Positions 14,165-21,745 of a DNA stretch of 21,745 nucleotides are shown one piece after another. The stretch lies in the IMG/VR virus record IMGVR_UViG_3300035664_000100, positions 1 through 21,745 of that record; one strand, 5' to 3'. The translations under genes and the position numbers were made by a program. This DNA is from a virus. The notes beneath the pieces were generated by a model. The model saw only the letters and a list, made by a program, of their open reading frames with translations, did no database searches and was not told the DNA's origin. Each line of letters opens with the position of its first letter. The stretch's first letter is position 1.

Positions 14165-15433
14165 TTACTGTGAGTATTTATTTAGTAGGTCATTTAACTT
14201 AGGGCTTCCTACTGGTGCTGTAGGTTTAGGTGTAGGAGACCAATCTGTAAGTCTATCAATCAACCCGCGTTCTTTTGGTTCTTCAGGAGGAGGTACATAT
14301 AATTCTATAGGGTGTCCTACATCTAACCCTTCTTTAGCAAACCGCTTAAGAGTAGTATTGATTTCATTTGTTTTTGATATAAGCTGATTAGTATAGTGTT
14401 TAACCGCACCTTCATCATCAGCTTCTTTAGCATTTTTCAGTAATGTACCTATTGTTGCCTGTTCTTCTTTAAGGGATGAGATTATCTGTCTACCTGACAT
14501 AGGTTTTTCACCGTTTGCCCCCTCTTTACTTTTTAAATACCCTAAATACCCTTGATGATAACTAGCATCGTCAGCGGCTTTTTGTCTTTCGATACCTAAC
14601 TTCTCTTTATCGATACCGTAACTCATTGCATTTTTAGCATGCTCTTCTTTAGCTTTTGCGCTTTCTAATTTTGCCGTGATGTTAGCTGCCCTTCTATGTT
14701 CAGCGCTTTCTGTACCAAATTTAATAGCAGCTAAAGCTTCTGCGCGTTGAGAGTCTTCAATCCTACTTCTTAAATCATCAAGTTTATCTGCGCGAGCGGA
14801 TATTGCTTTTTTAGACTCACCGTAAGACTCAAGCCCTTTAGTTGCACCTGCACCAATGTTAGCAAATGCATTAGGAGACGTACCCGCCATAGTAGCAAGA
14901 CCTGCTTGCATTAAAGCAAGCCAAGGCGCTTTGTCTTCCTCACCTTTAAGTGCCGCTTCTCTAGATGCAATACGCTCTTCCTGCTTTGCAATCGCTGGGT
15001 TAGTGCCTATTCTTTTCTTTTGCTGTTCTATAAGCACATCAGGGTCTATTTCGTTAGGCGCGTAAGAGCCTGCAAATGCACTTTCATCAAACGCTGGATA
15101 TGTATCACCGCCCTCAGCAAACGCAATAATCCCACCCCCTGCATAATCACTTTCATCAATGCCACTAGGCAAAGAGTCAATCCCACGAGGTTCTGGAGCT
15201 TCTTCCACTTGACGAGCCATGTGCTCTTGCATGACATCATTATGAGCGGCGTCTAGGATTTGCTGTGCTACGGGTGGTTTAGGTGCGCCTTGTTGAAGCG
15301 CTTGTTGCTGCGCCATCGCTTGCTTCTGCGCCATCGCTTTTTGTAGCATGGGGACTACAACATAGTCGGGTACACCGTTTTGGCGAGCTTTAAGTAGCTG
15401 GTCAACAGAATACATAGAAGGGGTATTCATCAT
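14165..15433 (-). CDS. Virion-associated protein, 422 aa
   Basis: The start is the first of two adjacent ATGs at 15433, with a very good GGAGG (complement of 15442-15447) 8 bases upstream. Residues 1-60 are Gln/Ala/Met-rich and helical. Near residue 100 comes YAGGGIIAFAEGGD, a short glycine motif also found in the two neighbouring virion genes. Residues 130-330 are a long charged Ala/Lys/Glu helical region, and the C-terminus is a Pro-rich linker ending LNDLLNKYSQ. There is no enzyme motif. The mid-size helical make-up and the position directly before the giant gene suggest an internal virion or ejection protein, comparable in place to T7 gp15. The stop lies 9 bases before the giant protein's start, so the two are probably co-translated. 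Confidence 0.65.
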   Translation of the reverse strand: MMNTPSMYSVDQLLKARQNGVPDYVVVPMLQKAMAQKQAMAQQQALQQGAPKPPVAQQILDAAHNDVMQEHMARQVEEAPEPRGIDSLPSGIDESDYAGGGIIAFAEGGDTYPAFDESAFAGSYAPNEIDPDVLIEQQKKRIGTNPAIAKQEERIASREAALKGEEDKAPWLALMQAGLATMAGTSPNAFANIGAGATKGLESYGESKKAISARADKLDDLRSRIEDSQRAEALAAIKFGTESAEHRRAANITAKLESAKAKEEHAKNAMSYGIDKEKLGIERQKAADDASYHQGYLGYLKSKEGANGEKPMSGRQIISSLKEEQATIGTLLKNAKEADDEGAVKHYTNQLISKTNEINTTLKRFAKEGLDVGHPIELYVPPPEEPKERGLIDRLTDWSPTPKPTAPVGSPKLNDLLNKYSQ

Positions 15434-15434
15434 C

Positions 15435-17039
15435 TTATTTTCCTCCTTTCATCGCGTTATACACCGCTAAGTCACCGATACCACCACTCTTAGCTTTAGG
15501 CTTTTTAATGACGCCGCCTTTCTTTTTAAATGCTTGGTATGCACCCACACCCGTAGCAGCCAAACCAGCTACCTGAGACAGAGGGTTTGGTGCTGGTGTA
15601 AACCCCGTTATATTTCCAGTCTGCACAGCGTTAAGTGCGTTAGCGTATCCACCCAAAATTTCCCAAGGGTATTTTTGTTGATAGTCATTTACAGCAATCG
15701 CGTTATTAATAGTCTGTTGCTCATTAGCTTGTCGCTGCGCACCATAGGCATTCTGCATCCCTGCAATCGATTGTTGCTGTGCAAGTTGTTGGTTACCAAT
15801 ACCCATTAACTGTTGACCTGAACTACCTGCAAGACCATACCCAGCCTGTGCTCCTTGAACACCTTGAAGACCTAATCCTGCACCTGACATGGCTTGTTGT
15901 TGACCGGATAACCCCGTTTGAGCGCCAGATAGACCATACTGCCCTGCGCCTGTAGCCGTAGTGACGCCTTGAAGTCCTGTTTGGGCACCTTGAATACCTG
16001 TGTTGTATCCTTGAAGACCGAGTTGTGAGCCTTGCAAGATATTACCTTGGGCTGTATCGTAGGCTGATTTATAGCCTTGACCGATGAGGTTTGCTTGCGC
16101 TAATTGATTAGACTGGTCGTTAAGGTTATTTTGCACCATCTGACGACTACCGCCATACGCCCCAGCTTGCGCTGCTTGTGAATTAGATTTCTGGTTAGCG
16201 ATAGCATTCTGTTGGTCCATCAACGCAAGTTGAGGTTTCAGTGACGCTTCCAGATAAGGGTTCATGTAGGCGTTAACTGTCCCTGCATTAGTAGCTTTAT
16301 TCTCGTAAGACTGACCAATCCCTGCTCCAGCCGCGCCCATCACAGCACCAAGACCGCCGTAGTTCTGTGCACTATTACCTAGAATATTCGCATTCTGAGC
16401 CGCTGTATCAGCCGCCGCATTCCCTAATTGCGCTGAGTTAAGACCCGCTTTATACCCTGCACCACCATAGTCAAGAGCAGACGTTGCTGTATTAAGCCCC
16501 CCTGTTGCGGCAATATTAGATAAATCAGCCGCTGTTTGATTTTGCTCAGGAAGACCCATTTGAGCCGCAGACTTATAGGACAAATTCTGCAGTACGTCAG
16601 GCGCAGCGACATAAGCGCTGTAATCTACTACAGGTTTAGCACCTTCGTTTGTTTTAGTAGGGTCTGATAAATACGATGCCCCTGGGGCAACCGTTCCGTA
16701 GGGTTGATAAGATGTTAGCCCAGTAACATCCATACCAAGATTCTTTGCAGCTGATGACAAATCCCCACCAGCAGCGTATTTCTTAACCTCACCACCATTT
16801 GCATAGGACGACATCTTAGGTTGATAAGCTGTTATCTCAGGAGCGGCTTTGCCGGGATTATCTGCAGTAGTGAACGCTTGTTTTGACATTGAGTTAAGCA
16901 TCAGTTCATAATACGGTGCAAGCTCTTTAGGGATATTACGCTGTTGCACAGTTGTGTTCTGACCGCCCCCGCTTCCGCCACCATAAAATGTCGGTACGAT
17001 ATAGGTTGTGAAATACTTTTTAAAACTTTTAATAATCAT
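15435..17039 (-). CDS. Gln/Gly/Ala-rich virion protein with internal repeats, 534 aa
   Basis: A basic start (MIIKSFKKYF) leads to GGGSGGGQ and VQQRNIPKELAPYY, an opening I know from structural proteins of many environmental phages. Residues about 250-300, with AYMNPYLEASLKPQL and AGAYGGSRQ, are the family's most recognisable part. Residues about 330-410 are a degenerate repeat of GLQG, GLSG and GAQTG units, likely fibrous or helical. KYAAGGDL and NGGEV near residue 85, and a C-terminal KKKGGVIKKP and SGGIGDL, carry the glycine motif shared with the 422- and 557-residue proteins. There is no enzymatic motif. An internal virion or tail-tip role is inferred from cassette position. The start overlaps the GNAT-like stop (ATGA) and has GGAAG upstream. 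Confidence 0.65.
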   Translation of the reverse strand: MIIKSFKKYFTTYIVPTFYGGGSGGGQNTTVQQRNIPKELAPYYELMLNSMSKQAFTTADNPGKAAPEITAYQPKMSSYANGGEVKKYAAGGDLSSAAKNLGMDVTGLTSYQPYGTVAPGASYLSDPTKTNEGAKPVVDYSAYVAAPDVLQNLSYKSAAQMGLPEQNQTAADLSNIAATGGLNTATSALDYGGAGYKAGLNSAQLGNAAADTAAQNANILGNSAQNYGGLGAVMGAAGAGIGQSYENKATNAGTVNAYMNPYLEASLKPQLALMDQQNAIANQKSNSQAAQAGAYGGSRQMVQNNLNDQSNQLAQANLIGQGYKSAYDTAQGNILQGSQLGLQGYNTGIQGAQTGLQGVTTATGAGQYGLSGAQTGLSGQQQAMSGAGLGLQGVQGAQAGYGLAGSSGQQLMGIGNQQLAQQQSIAGMQNAYGAQRQANEQQTINNAIAVNDYQQKYPWEILGGYANALNAVQTGNITGFTPAPNPLSQVAGLAATGVGAYQAFKKKGGVIKKPKAKSGGIGDLAVYNAMKGGK

Positions 17040-17464
17040 ATTGATACTTCCAGTAAGGTACTGCGGGGTTGAAAGTCAAAGCGTCTCCAGAGTCTTATGA
17101 TAGCAGGTCTTCCATAACCTTGAATCATCGTAGCCCCCCGTGCTTTAAATAAATTTTTTAATTGGTTAAAACTATCTTGGGTAGCAATCAACCTACCGCC
17201 TACCGCTGTGATAAATGCAACTCGATGTAGTGGGTAGTTAATGTATGAAATAGTTGCAGCGCCTCTCATTACGTTATTCTCATCTACTGCCACAAAAAGC
17301 TCCCAATTACCGTTAACAAGATAGCTTAGTACATGGTCGTCATTATACGTCATGTTAGGTGAATTCTCACCACTCCCCTCCTGCAAACCAGCCACAATAT
17401 GCGGCCTCGCTAAAGGCCACGTCTGCTGAATAAACTCAAGAGGTACTGCGTGTAGCGTTATCAT
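17036..17464 (-). CDS. Degenerate GNAT-like protein, 142 aa (T7 gp13-like position)
   Basis: I choose ATG 17464, one base after the upstream stop; a TTG at 17473 would add three residues. The protein has the general layout of a GNAT fold: a helical N-terminus, ELFVAVDENNVMRGAATISY as central strands, VAFITAVGGRL at the acetyl-CoA strand, then NQLKNLFKARGATMIQGYG and a C-terminal strand. The canonical R/Q-x-x-G-x-G/A loop that grips acetyl-CoA is not visible, so it may be a structural relative and not an active acetyltransferase. Phage T7 gp13, a small virion assembly protein, is also described as GNAT-like and is likewise followed by internal virion genes. It has no good ribosome-binding site and is probably coupled to the upstream gene; its 3' end overlaps the next start by 4 bases. 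Confidence 0.6.
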   Translation of the reverse strand: MITLHAVPLEFIQQTWPLARPHIVAGLQEGSGENSPNMTYNDDHVLSYLVNGNWELFVAVDENNVMRGAATISYINYPLHRVAFITAVGGRLIATQDSFNQLKNLFKARGATMIQGYGRPAIIRLWRRFDFQPRSTLLEVSI

Positions 17465-17465
17465 A

Positions 17466-19904
17466 TTATGCAAAACCCAATCTACGTCTACCTGGAATAG
17501 GCACGCCAGCGGCTGGTTGTTGTGTTACGGCTGGTTGTTGTGTTACGGCTGGTTGTTGTGTTACGGCTGGTTGTTGTGTTACGGCTGGTTGTTGTGTTAC
17601 GGCTGGTTGTTGTGTTACGGCGGGTGCTACAGATTGGTTATTCGCATTTATAAAACTATTCATTGCGGCAGTATCTGTGTAATCACCTTGATACCCTGCA
17701 TTAACTGCTTTATCTTCTAACTGCTGTTGACTGCTAGGTGCATATGTGTAAGTTACTGCTGGTGCCACAGGACCCATTAAAGATGGCAACCCTCCTGCAT
17801 TTTGTTGAGGCTGTACTGTAACTTGTGGGCCAACTAAAGACGCAACGCCCCCTGCATTGGAATTCATAGCTTGAGGACCGATTACCGCACCTAAGTTAGA
17901 TATATTTAAAGGACCTAAGTCTCTTTGTGCTGGTGCAATAGTCTCAACAACTGGGGGCGAAAGGGAGATAGCCGGTGAAAGCCCACCATAAAAACTAGAA
18001 ATAGGTCCATACGATGCTTTTTCAGCTGCGGTTCTCTCAGCAAGTGTTTTTATACCCGCTTGTCTCTCAACCTCTGCTTTTTGTCGTGCTTCCCATGCCG
18101 CTGTTTCTTCCCGTGCCTTATTTGTGTTGTAATCCCATTCTGCCGCTGCTTTATCCGCTGCTTTATCCGCTGCTTGTTGATTGGCTAATGCGACTAGCCC
18201 TGCCTGTCTTTCAGCCTCTGCTTTCTCTTCTGCCTGCCGTTTAGCTACTGCTTCTTGCGCAATTCTAGCCGCTTCTAAATTTTTTGCGCGTTCTTCTGCC
18301 GATACTACAACGCCATCAACTGGTTGAAAGGTTAGCTTACCAGGAGTAGTTGTAGGGTTAAGTACCGATGGGATACCTGCTTCACCATTCACACCAGTTA
18401 CGTTAGTGTTCATGTTATTAGTAGATAAGCTACTAGCTATATTAGGTGATACTATCCCTTTAACTAAATTATCGTTGGCTGTAATTGTATCCCCTACAAT
18501 AGCATTTTTTGCATCTGTACTAGCTCGTGCATCTAAAGCTGCTCTTACCTCAGGCGAAATGTCATCTCGTTCATATGATGTTGTTGAGTCCACAGTAAAA
18601 GGTGCAGAGGGCGTTACTGAGGGTATTACCGGATTAACAACAGGCGGATTAACAACAGGCGGATTAACAACAGGCGGATTAACTACTTGTCCTGCACTTG
18701 TATCCGTAACAATAGGCTCACCTGCTTTAGGCACTACAGGGAGTGTTGTGTTCGTTGTATCAGGCGCACCTGGTTTAGTTGCTTTCCCTGCTGAGTTAGT
18801 AATACTAGGCTGATATATTTTTGATAATGCAGGGGATAAGCTTGTTTGTGCTTTGGGGTCGTAAGGCTGACCAGCAGTATTAGCTAATTTTAATAAGTCT
18901 TTAGACGTGGGGTTGTTCTCAAACGATTTTTTGATATTGGTTAAATCAGGCGTTACAGGCATAGTTAGCTGATTTGTATAATCCGCCGCGTAAGGATTTT
19001 TATACCCTGATAACATCCCGTTTAAAATGTTTGAGTATGGCGATGTAGAGTTAGCAACTAATCTACCAGAAGCATCTAATGACGGTGCACGGTATACCCC
19101 TTTGTTAGGGTCGTAGTTATCTACGACTTGCTTCATTTTTGCTGGCGTGTTTACCTCACTGATACTACCAGTATAAGGTCCAAGCGCGGTAATCCCTTCA
19201 TTTGGTACAGTATCATTACCCGCTCCACCCGTTACCGTAGAACCTGCTGTAGGAGTTGAAGTATAGGCTGAGGCTAATTTAGTCGAGTCGTTTAAATATT
19301 CAGCTAACTTACCGCTACTCGCAAGACCTTCCGCGCCACCTACATCAGCAAGACTAATACCTTGAGCCTTTAAGTCAGCAGTAGCCGCCTTGACTGCAAT
19401 ATTATTTATGCGCGTATCAAATGTATCTTGGGGGATAGTCCCTGCTGCTACACTTTCTAAATAGGCTGGCGTAAACTCTGGCGTACCATCTGCTTTTTTT
19501 AAATTACCATAAGTGTCTTTTAACGCAGTTTCATAGTTTTTAACTGCTGCAGGGTCAGTCTTATCATAAGTTAACTGAGCTTGAGCTAACGGAGGTAATG
19601 TAGCAAAAGGGTCTTTAGATAAAACAGCTTGTACATTAGACGGCATTTTGCCGTCAGTCATCCACGTATTAAGCGCTTTTTTGGCAATAGGCATCCCTGC
19701 CTCGTTTATGTTTGCAGGGTTTTTTAAAAACGCTTGCCATAATTCAATTTGCTTGGGTACTGTTTTAGCTTTAGCTAGTTGCGCTTGAAGTGTTTCAAAC
19801 GCAGGAAGATTAATATTATCTTTTAAGTTACGACCTTTAATAGGATTATTGTCAGTGAGTACTGTCCACCAATCTGATTTTGTTGATGCTGGTAAAATAT
19901 CCAT
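17466..19904 (-). CDS. Large low-complexity virion protein with tandem repeats, 812 aa
   Basis: No domain is recognised. The N-terminal 200 residues look folded and helical (SDWWTVLTDNNPIKGRN, ETALKDTYGNLKKADG). The middle is Ser/Thr/Pro/Asn-rich and contains a VVNPP repeat near residues 405-425. Residues about 535-632 are an Ala/Glu/Lys coiled coil (AEERAKNLEAARIAQEAVA). The end is Pro/Gln/Val-rich with six PAVTQQ repeats (about 763-798), closing in GVPIPGRRRLGFA. This segmented make-up suits an extended virion protein such as a tail-tip, internal-core or fibre-like component. AGGAGA sits about 6 bases before ATG 19904. The DNA repeats are perfect in frame and could change copy number by slippage without breaking the frame. 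Confidence 0.65.
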   Translation of the reverse strand: MDILPASTKSDWWTVLTDNNPIKGRNLKDNINLPAFETLQAQLAKAKTVPKQIELWQAFLKNPANINEAGMPIAKKALNTWMTDGKMPSNVQAVLSKDPFATLPPLAQAQLTYDKTDPAAVKNYETALKDTYGNLKKADGTPEFTPAYLESVAAGTIPQDTFDTRINNIAVKAATADLKAQGISLADVGGAEGLASSGKLAEYLNDSTKLASAYTSTPTAGSTVTGGAGNDTVPNEGITALGPYTGSISEVNTPAKMKQVVDNYDPNKGVYRAPSLDASGRLVANSTSPYSNILNGMLSGYKNPYAADYTNQLTMPVTPDLTNIKKSFENNPTSKDLLKLANTAGQPYDPKAQTSLSPALSKIYQPSITNSAGKATKPGAPDTTNTTLPVVPKAGEPIVTDTSAGQVVNPPVVNPPVVNPPVVNPVIPSVTPSAPFTVDSTTSYERDDISPEVRAALDARASTDAKNAIVGDTITANDNLVKGIVSPNIASSLSTNNMNTNVTGVNGEAGIPSVLNPTTTPGKLTFQPVDGVVVSAEERAKNLEAARIAQEAVAKRQAEEKAEAERQAGLVALANQQAADKAADKAAAEWDYNTNKAREETAAWEARQKAEVERQAGIKTLAERTAAEKASYGPISSFYGGLSPAISLSPPVVETIAPAQRDLGPLNISNLGAVIGPQAMNSNAGGVASLVGPQVTVQPQQNAGGLPSLMGPVAPAVTYTYAPSSQQQLEDKAVNAGYQGDYTDTAAMNSFINANNQSVAPAVTQQPAVTQQPAVTQQPAVTQQPAVTQQPAVTQQPAAGVPIPGRRRLGFA
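17511..17618 (-). repeat. Six perfect 18-bp tandem repeats (PAVTQQ)
   Basis: The + strand unit ggctggttgttgtgttac occurs six times without a mismatch and is followed by a truncated seventh (GGCGGGTGCTAC). On the coding strand each unit encodes VTQQPA. Perfect identity, including third codon positions, indicates recent expansion or homogenisation. The unit length is a multiple of three, so copy-number changes stay in frame. Confidence 0.97.
18631..18688 (-). repeat. 15-bp tandem repeats (VVNPP)
   Basis: The + strand unit ggattaacaacaggc is repeated three times exactly (18631-18675) and followed by a diverged partial fourth. It encodes NPPVV repeats in the middle of the 812-residue virion protein, forming a rigid proline-rich spacer. 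The unit length preserves frame. Confidence 0.93.
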
Positions 19905-19913
19905 CTATGTCTC

Positions 19914-21587
19914 CTAAGCTGGCAGGTGTTTATAGGCTTTTGGGTTGTCTGAGAACTTACCTTTGCCAGTTGTTTTTTTACGGTCTGACTGAATACGGTC
20001 CATCATTTGATATAAGCGTTTAGCTCCTGCATCCGTTGAGCCGTTACCTAATTCAGAGACAATTCTTGAAGGAATAACAAATTCCCCTTCAGCAAGTCTA
20101 GCAGGCTGCTTACCACCAATAGTAGCGGGGATATCATCTGAAACGCCATCGCCAGGACCTTTAAGCAATCGTCCGCCATCAGAATACCCCCCTAAATCAG
20201 AAATACCACCGTGATTATATGTTGCCCCACCCATCGCCATCTTTTTAGCAAATAGAATTTGTTTTTGACGTTGTTGAGCTGTTGTTAATTCGGAATCTGG
20301 TGTACCTTCTAAGAACTCTCTCAAGTCTTGCGAAGCCTCTCTATGTAGGTCTTTACCACCTACCCCCTCCAACATAAAAGACTCCTTCGTAACACCACCG
20401 TGTGCCATCAGTTGCACAGAGTCACCCATATAACCTTGGTTGTTTGACACTTCGTTACGGTTAGGGATATCAAGCGTTCCAGGGCTTTGCATCTGCGGTG
20501 CTTGGTCGTAGTTATCTAAATCGGTAATCCCACCTGCTGCAAACTGAGGTCCATAAGGCTTATATACGTTAGGGTTCCACTTATAGTTACTACGAATACC
20601 CGGTTGTGTTGGAGGTGCAGTATCTCCATAAGGTTTATCAAGAGCCATATTAGCTGCCAAACCTACGCCCGTAGATGTAATATAAGGGTGTTCAGTAGCA
20701 AATTTACCTACAGCATTATCCATACCACTCATAGCACCAGTAGCAGCACCACCAATCATACCCGTAGCAGCACCTTTTGCCATACCTTCACCCACATCTT
20801 TACCTTGGGCACCGGCAAATAACCCACCGATACCGGCATTTATAGCGCCACCTTGCAGTGCGCCCCCCGCCATTTTAAGGCCTGTGTTACCGACTATATT
20901 TCCTTGTTGCCCAAATGCATCCGCAAGAAGTCGAGTTCCCATATTAGCACTTTCATAGGCTTTAACATTAGCTAGTTGCTGAGGAGTCTCCGTAGGTCCA
21001 ACAAAACCACCTTGCCCTGGAAGAGTTCCAGAACTATTCATAACAGACTGAGGACTCAATGCACTAGCAGCAGCTTGATTACCTGATGCACCTAAACTTC
21101 CAATACCTCCACCACTGACACCCCCAGTAGCGCCGCCAGTGCCTCCGGCAAGAAGCCCAGTACCTCCGTTTAATCCAGCAAAACCAGCGCCTCCAGTACC
21201 TCCTCCGACTGTACCGCCTACCGTTCCTCCAGTAGTTCCTCCGACTGTACCGCCTACCGTTCCTCCGACTGTACCAACAGATGTAGGTAATGCACTAGCC
21301 AACGCAGCGTTCCCTGCGTTACCTAAAGTTCCAGTACCCGCACTTGTTAAAACACTCGTAGTAGCACCAGTACCACCGCCACTAGCCGCACCGCCAGCAG
21401 CCCCAGCTGCAGCGCCACCAGCAGCGCCTGATAAAGCACTACCAATACCACCGCCAGCACCACCCATAGCACCGCCAATAGCCATAGACTTTAAAATATC
21501 TTCAGTACTACCACCATTAAGCCCTGTCATAAGACCGCTAGAACCTGCGCCGACACCGACACCTACCATAACGCCAATCCAACTCAT
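19914..21587 (-). CDS. Glycine-rich virion protein with conserved C-terminal module, 557 aa
   Basis: Residues 1-290 are Gly/Ala/Thr-rich with alternating small hydrophobic residues (VMVGVGVGAG, IGGAMGGAGGGIG), possibly membrane-active, and include a GGTV tandem repeat at about 105-130. Residues 348-473 carry four or five copies of a short glycine motif (FAAGGIT, MAHGGVT, MAMGGAT, YNHGGIS, YSDGGRL). Residues 475-530 form a recurrent phage module: GPGDGVSDDIPATI, ARLAEGEFVIPSRIV and ELGNGSTDAGAKRLYQMM, which I recall at the ends of many phage structural proteins. The hydrophobic glycine-rich half would fit a protein that inserts into or crosses the host envelope during DNA ejection, but that is inference. 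ATG 21587 overlaps the upstream stop (ATGA), with GGGGA upstream. Confidence 0.68.
   Translation of the reverse strand: MSWIGVMVGVGVGAGSSGLMTGLNGGSTEDILKSMAIGGAMGGAGGGIGSALSGAAGGAAAGAAGGAASGGGTGATTSVLTSAGTGTLGNAGNAALASALPTSVGTVGGTVGGTVGGTTGGTVGGTVGGGTGGAGFAGLNGGTGLLAGGTGGATGGVSGGGIGSLGASGNQAAASALSPQSVMNSSGTLPGQGGFVGPTETPQQLANVKAYESANMGTRLLADAFGQQGNIVGNTGLKMAGGALQGGAINAGIGGLFAGAQGKDVGEGMAKGAATGMIGGAATGAMSGMDNAVGKFATEHPYITSTGVGLAANMALDKPYGDTAPPTQPGIRSNYKWNPNVYKPYGPQFAAGGITDLDNYDQAPQMQSPGTLDIPNRNEVSNNQGYMGDSVQLMAHGGVTKESFMLEGVGGKDLHREASQDLREFLEGTPDSELTTAQQRQKQILFAKKMAMGGATYNHGGISDLGGYSDGGRLLKGPGDGVSDDIPATIGGKQPARLAEGEFVIPSRIVSELGNGSTDAGAKRLYQMMDRIQSDRKKTTGKGKFSDNPKAYKHLPA
21202..21273 (-). repeat. 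12-bp tandem repeats (GGTV) in the glycine-rich virion gene
   Basis: Six consecutive 12-bp units encode GGTV or GGTT. Two versions alternate (cctccgactgta and ccgcctaccgtt), and the 24-bp pair at 21202-21225 is identical to that at 21238-21261. This points to duplication of a higher-order 24- or 36-bp unit instead of simple single-unit slippage. Confidence 0.85.
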
Positions 21588-21745
21588 AATATTTCCCCAA
21601 GTAACTGTTGTGTTTTCTGTTCATACTCGTCAAAAGTATTAGAAACAAGCTCGTCTTCAAGCTCTTCCATAGTCTTTTTATCTGAACGATGAACTGTAAT
21701 AAATGTGCAATCTGTTTCAGCGTAACCTAGGCGTTTAATACCCGG
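21584..21745 (-). CDS. Unknown virion-region protein, C-terminal 53 aa (5' partial)
   Basis: The - strand is open from the right window edge to TGA at 21586-21584, overlapping the next ATG as ATGA. The visible end includes RLGYAETDCTFITVHRSD followed by an acidic helical tail (ELEDELVSNTFDEYEQ) ending LLGEIL. The other two - strand frames are less plausible; one hits a stop almost at once. No family is recognised from this fragment. The overlap and strand show it belongs to the same leftward virion operon, upstream of the glycine-rich protein, so it is likely another structural or assembly protein. Confidence 0.7.
   Translation of the reverse strand, partial: PGIKRLGYAETDCTFITVHRSDKKTMEELEDELVSNTFDEYEQKTQQLLGEIL

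Noticed and set aside
17511-17618. Possible CRISPR-like array
   Set aside because: The 18-bp units are directly adjacent with no spacers and lie in frame within a coding region.
17517-17720. A + strand ORF of repeated CYGWLL units
   Set aside because: This is a shadow of the 18-bp PAVTQQ repeat read on the other strand.
21139-21642. A 167-residue + strand Pro/Val/Ala-rich ORF
   Set aside because: It is the antisense shadow of the glycine-rich virion gene: GGN-rich codons read backwards give proline. It has no ribosome-binding site and does not fit the operon.

Overview
The window looks like a piece of a tailed double-stranded DNA phage genome (Caudoviricetes), probably podovirus-like and uncultivated. 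The evidence is very dense gene packing with ATGA or TGATG start/stop overlaps, Shine-Dalgarno sites ahead of most starts, small zinc-finger ORFs, a nucleotide and replication module on one strand, and a run of large low-complexity virion proteins on the other. There is no rRNA, tRNA, CRISPR array or transposon, and no housekeeping gene. The sequence is moderately AT-rich. A bacterial host is implied by the ribosome-binding sites, sigma70-like promoter and intrinsic terminators; the host cannot be named from this window.

Left half (1-9175, + strand): the 3' end of a dUTPase gene (dut) is followed by a small probable membrane or secreted protein, a thymidylate-synthase-family enzyme, two small zinc-finger proteins flanking a DUF3310 protein, a Cas4/RecB-like PD-(D/E)XK nuclease with a probable Fe-S cluster, a small HNH-like protein, an unknown 69-residue protein and a SNF2-type helicase. 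A sigma70-like promoter then starts a second unit: a coiled-coil protein, a small HTH protein and a zinc-containing, acidic-tailed candidate ssDNA-binding protein. It ends in a strong terminator. The last + strand gene is a 929-residue primase-helicase fusion. Together these genes would adjust the dUMP/dTMP pool, prime and unwind DNA, protect single strands and process ends. No DNA polymerase lies inside the window.

Right half (9203-21745, - strand): seven genes run leftwards, the first cut by the window edge. In transcription order they are a partial unknown protein, a glycine-rich 557-residue protein, an 812-residue repeat-bearing protein, a degenerate GNAT-like protein, a 534-residue Gln/Gly repeat protein, a 422-residue protein and a 1650-residue giant with a zincin-like HExxxH motif and an LPD38-like region. 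The order small GNAT-like protein, two mid-size proteins, giant protein resembles T7 genes 13-14-15-16, so this is most likely an internal-virion (ejection) protein cassette. The two halves converge on a bidirectional hairpin terminator at about 9175-9204.

The points most worth a second look are the giant protein with its protease-like motif, the short GG-containing motif shared by three neighbouring virion proteins, the perfect in-frame repeats, the non-canonical thymidylate synthase (possibly a dUMP hydroxymethylase) and the zinc-plus-acidic-tail ssDNA-binding candidate. Functions are inferred from remembered family motifs; no search was run.
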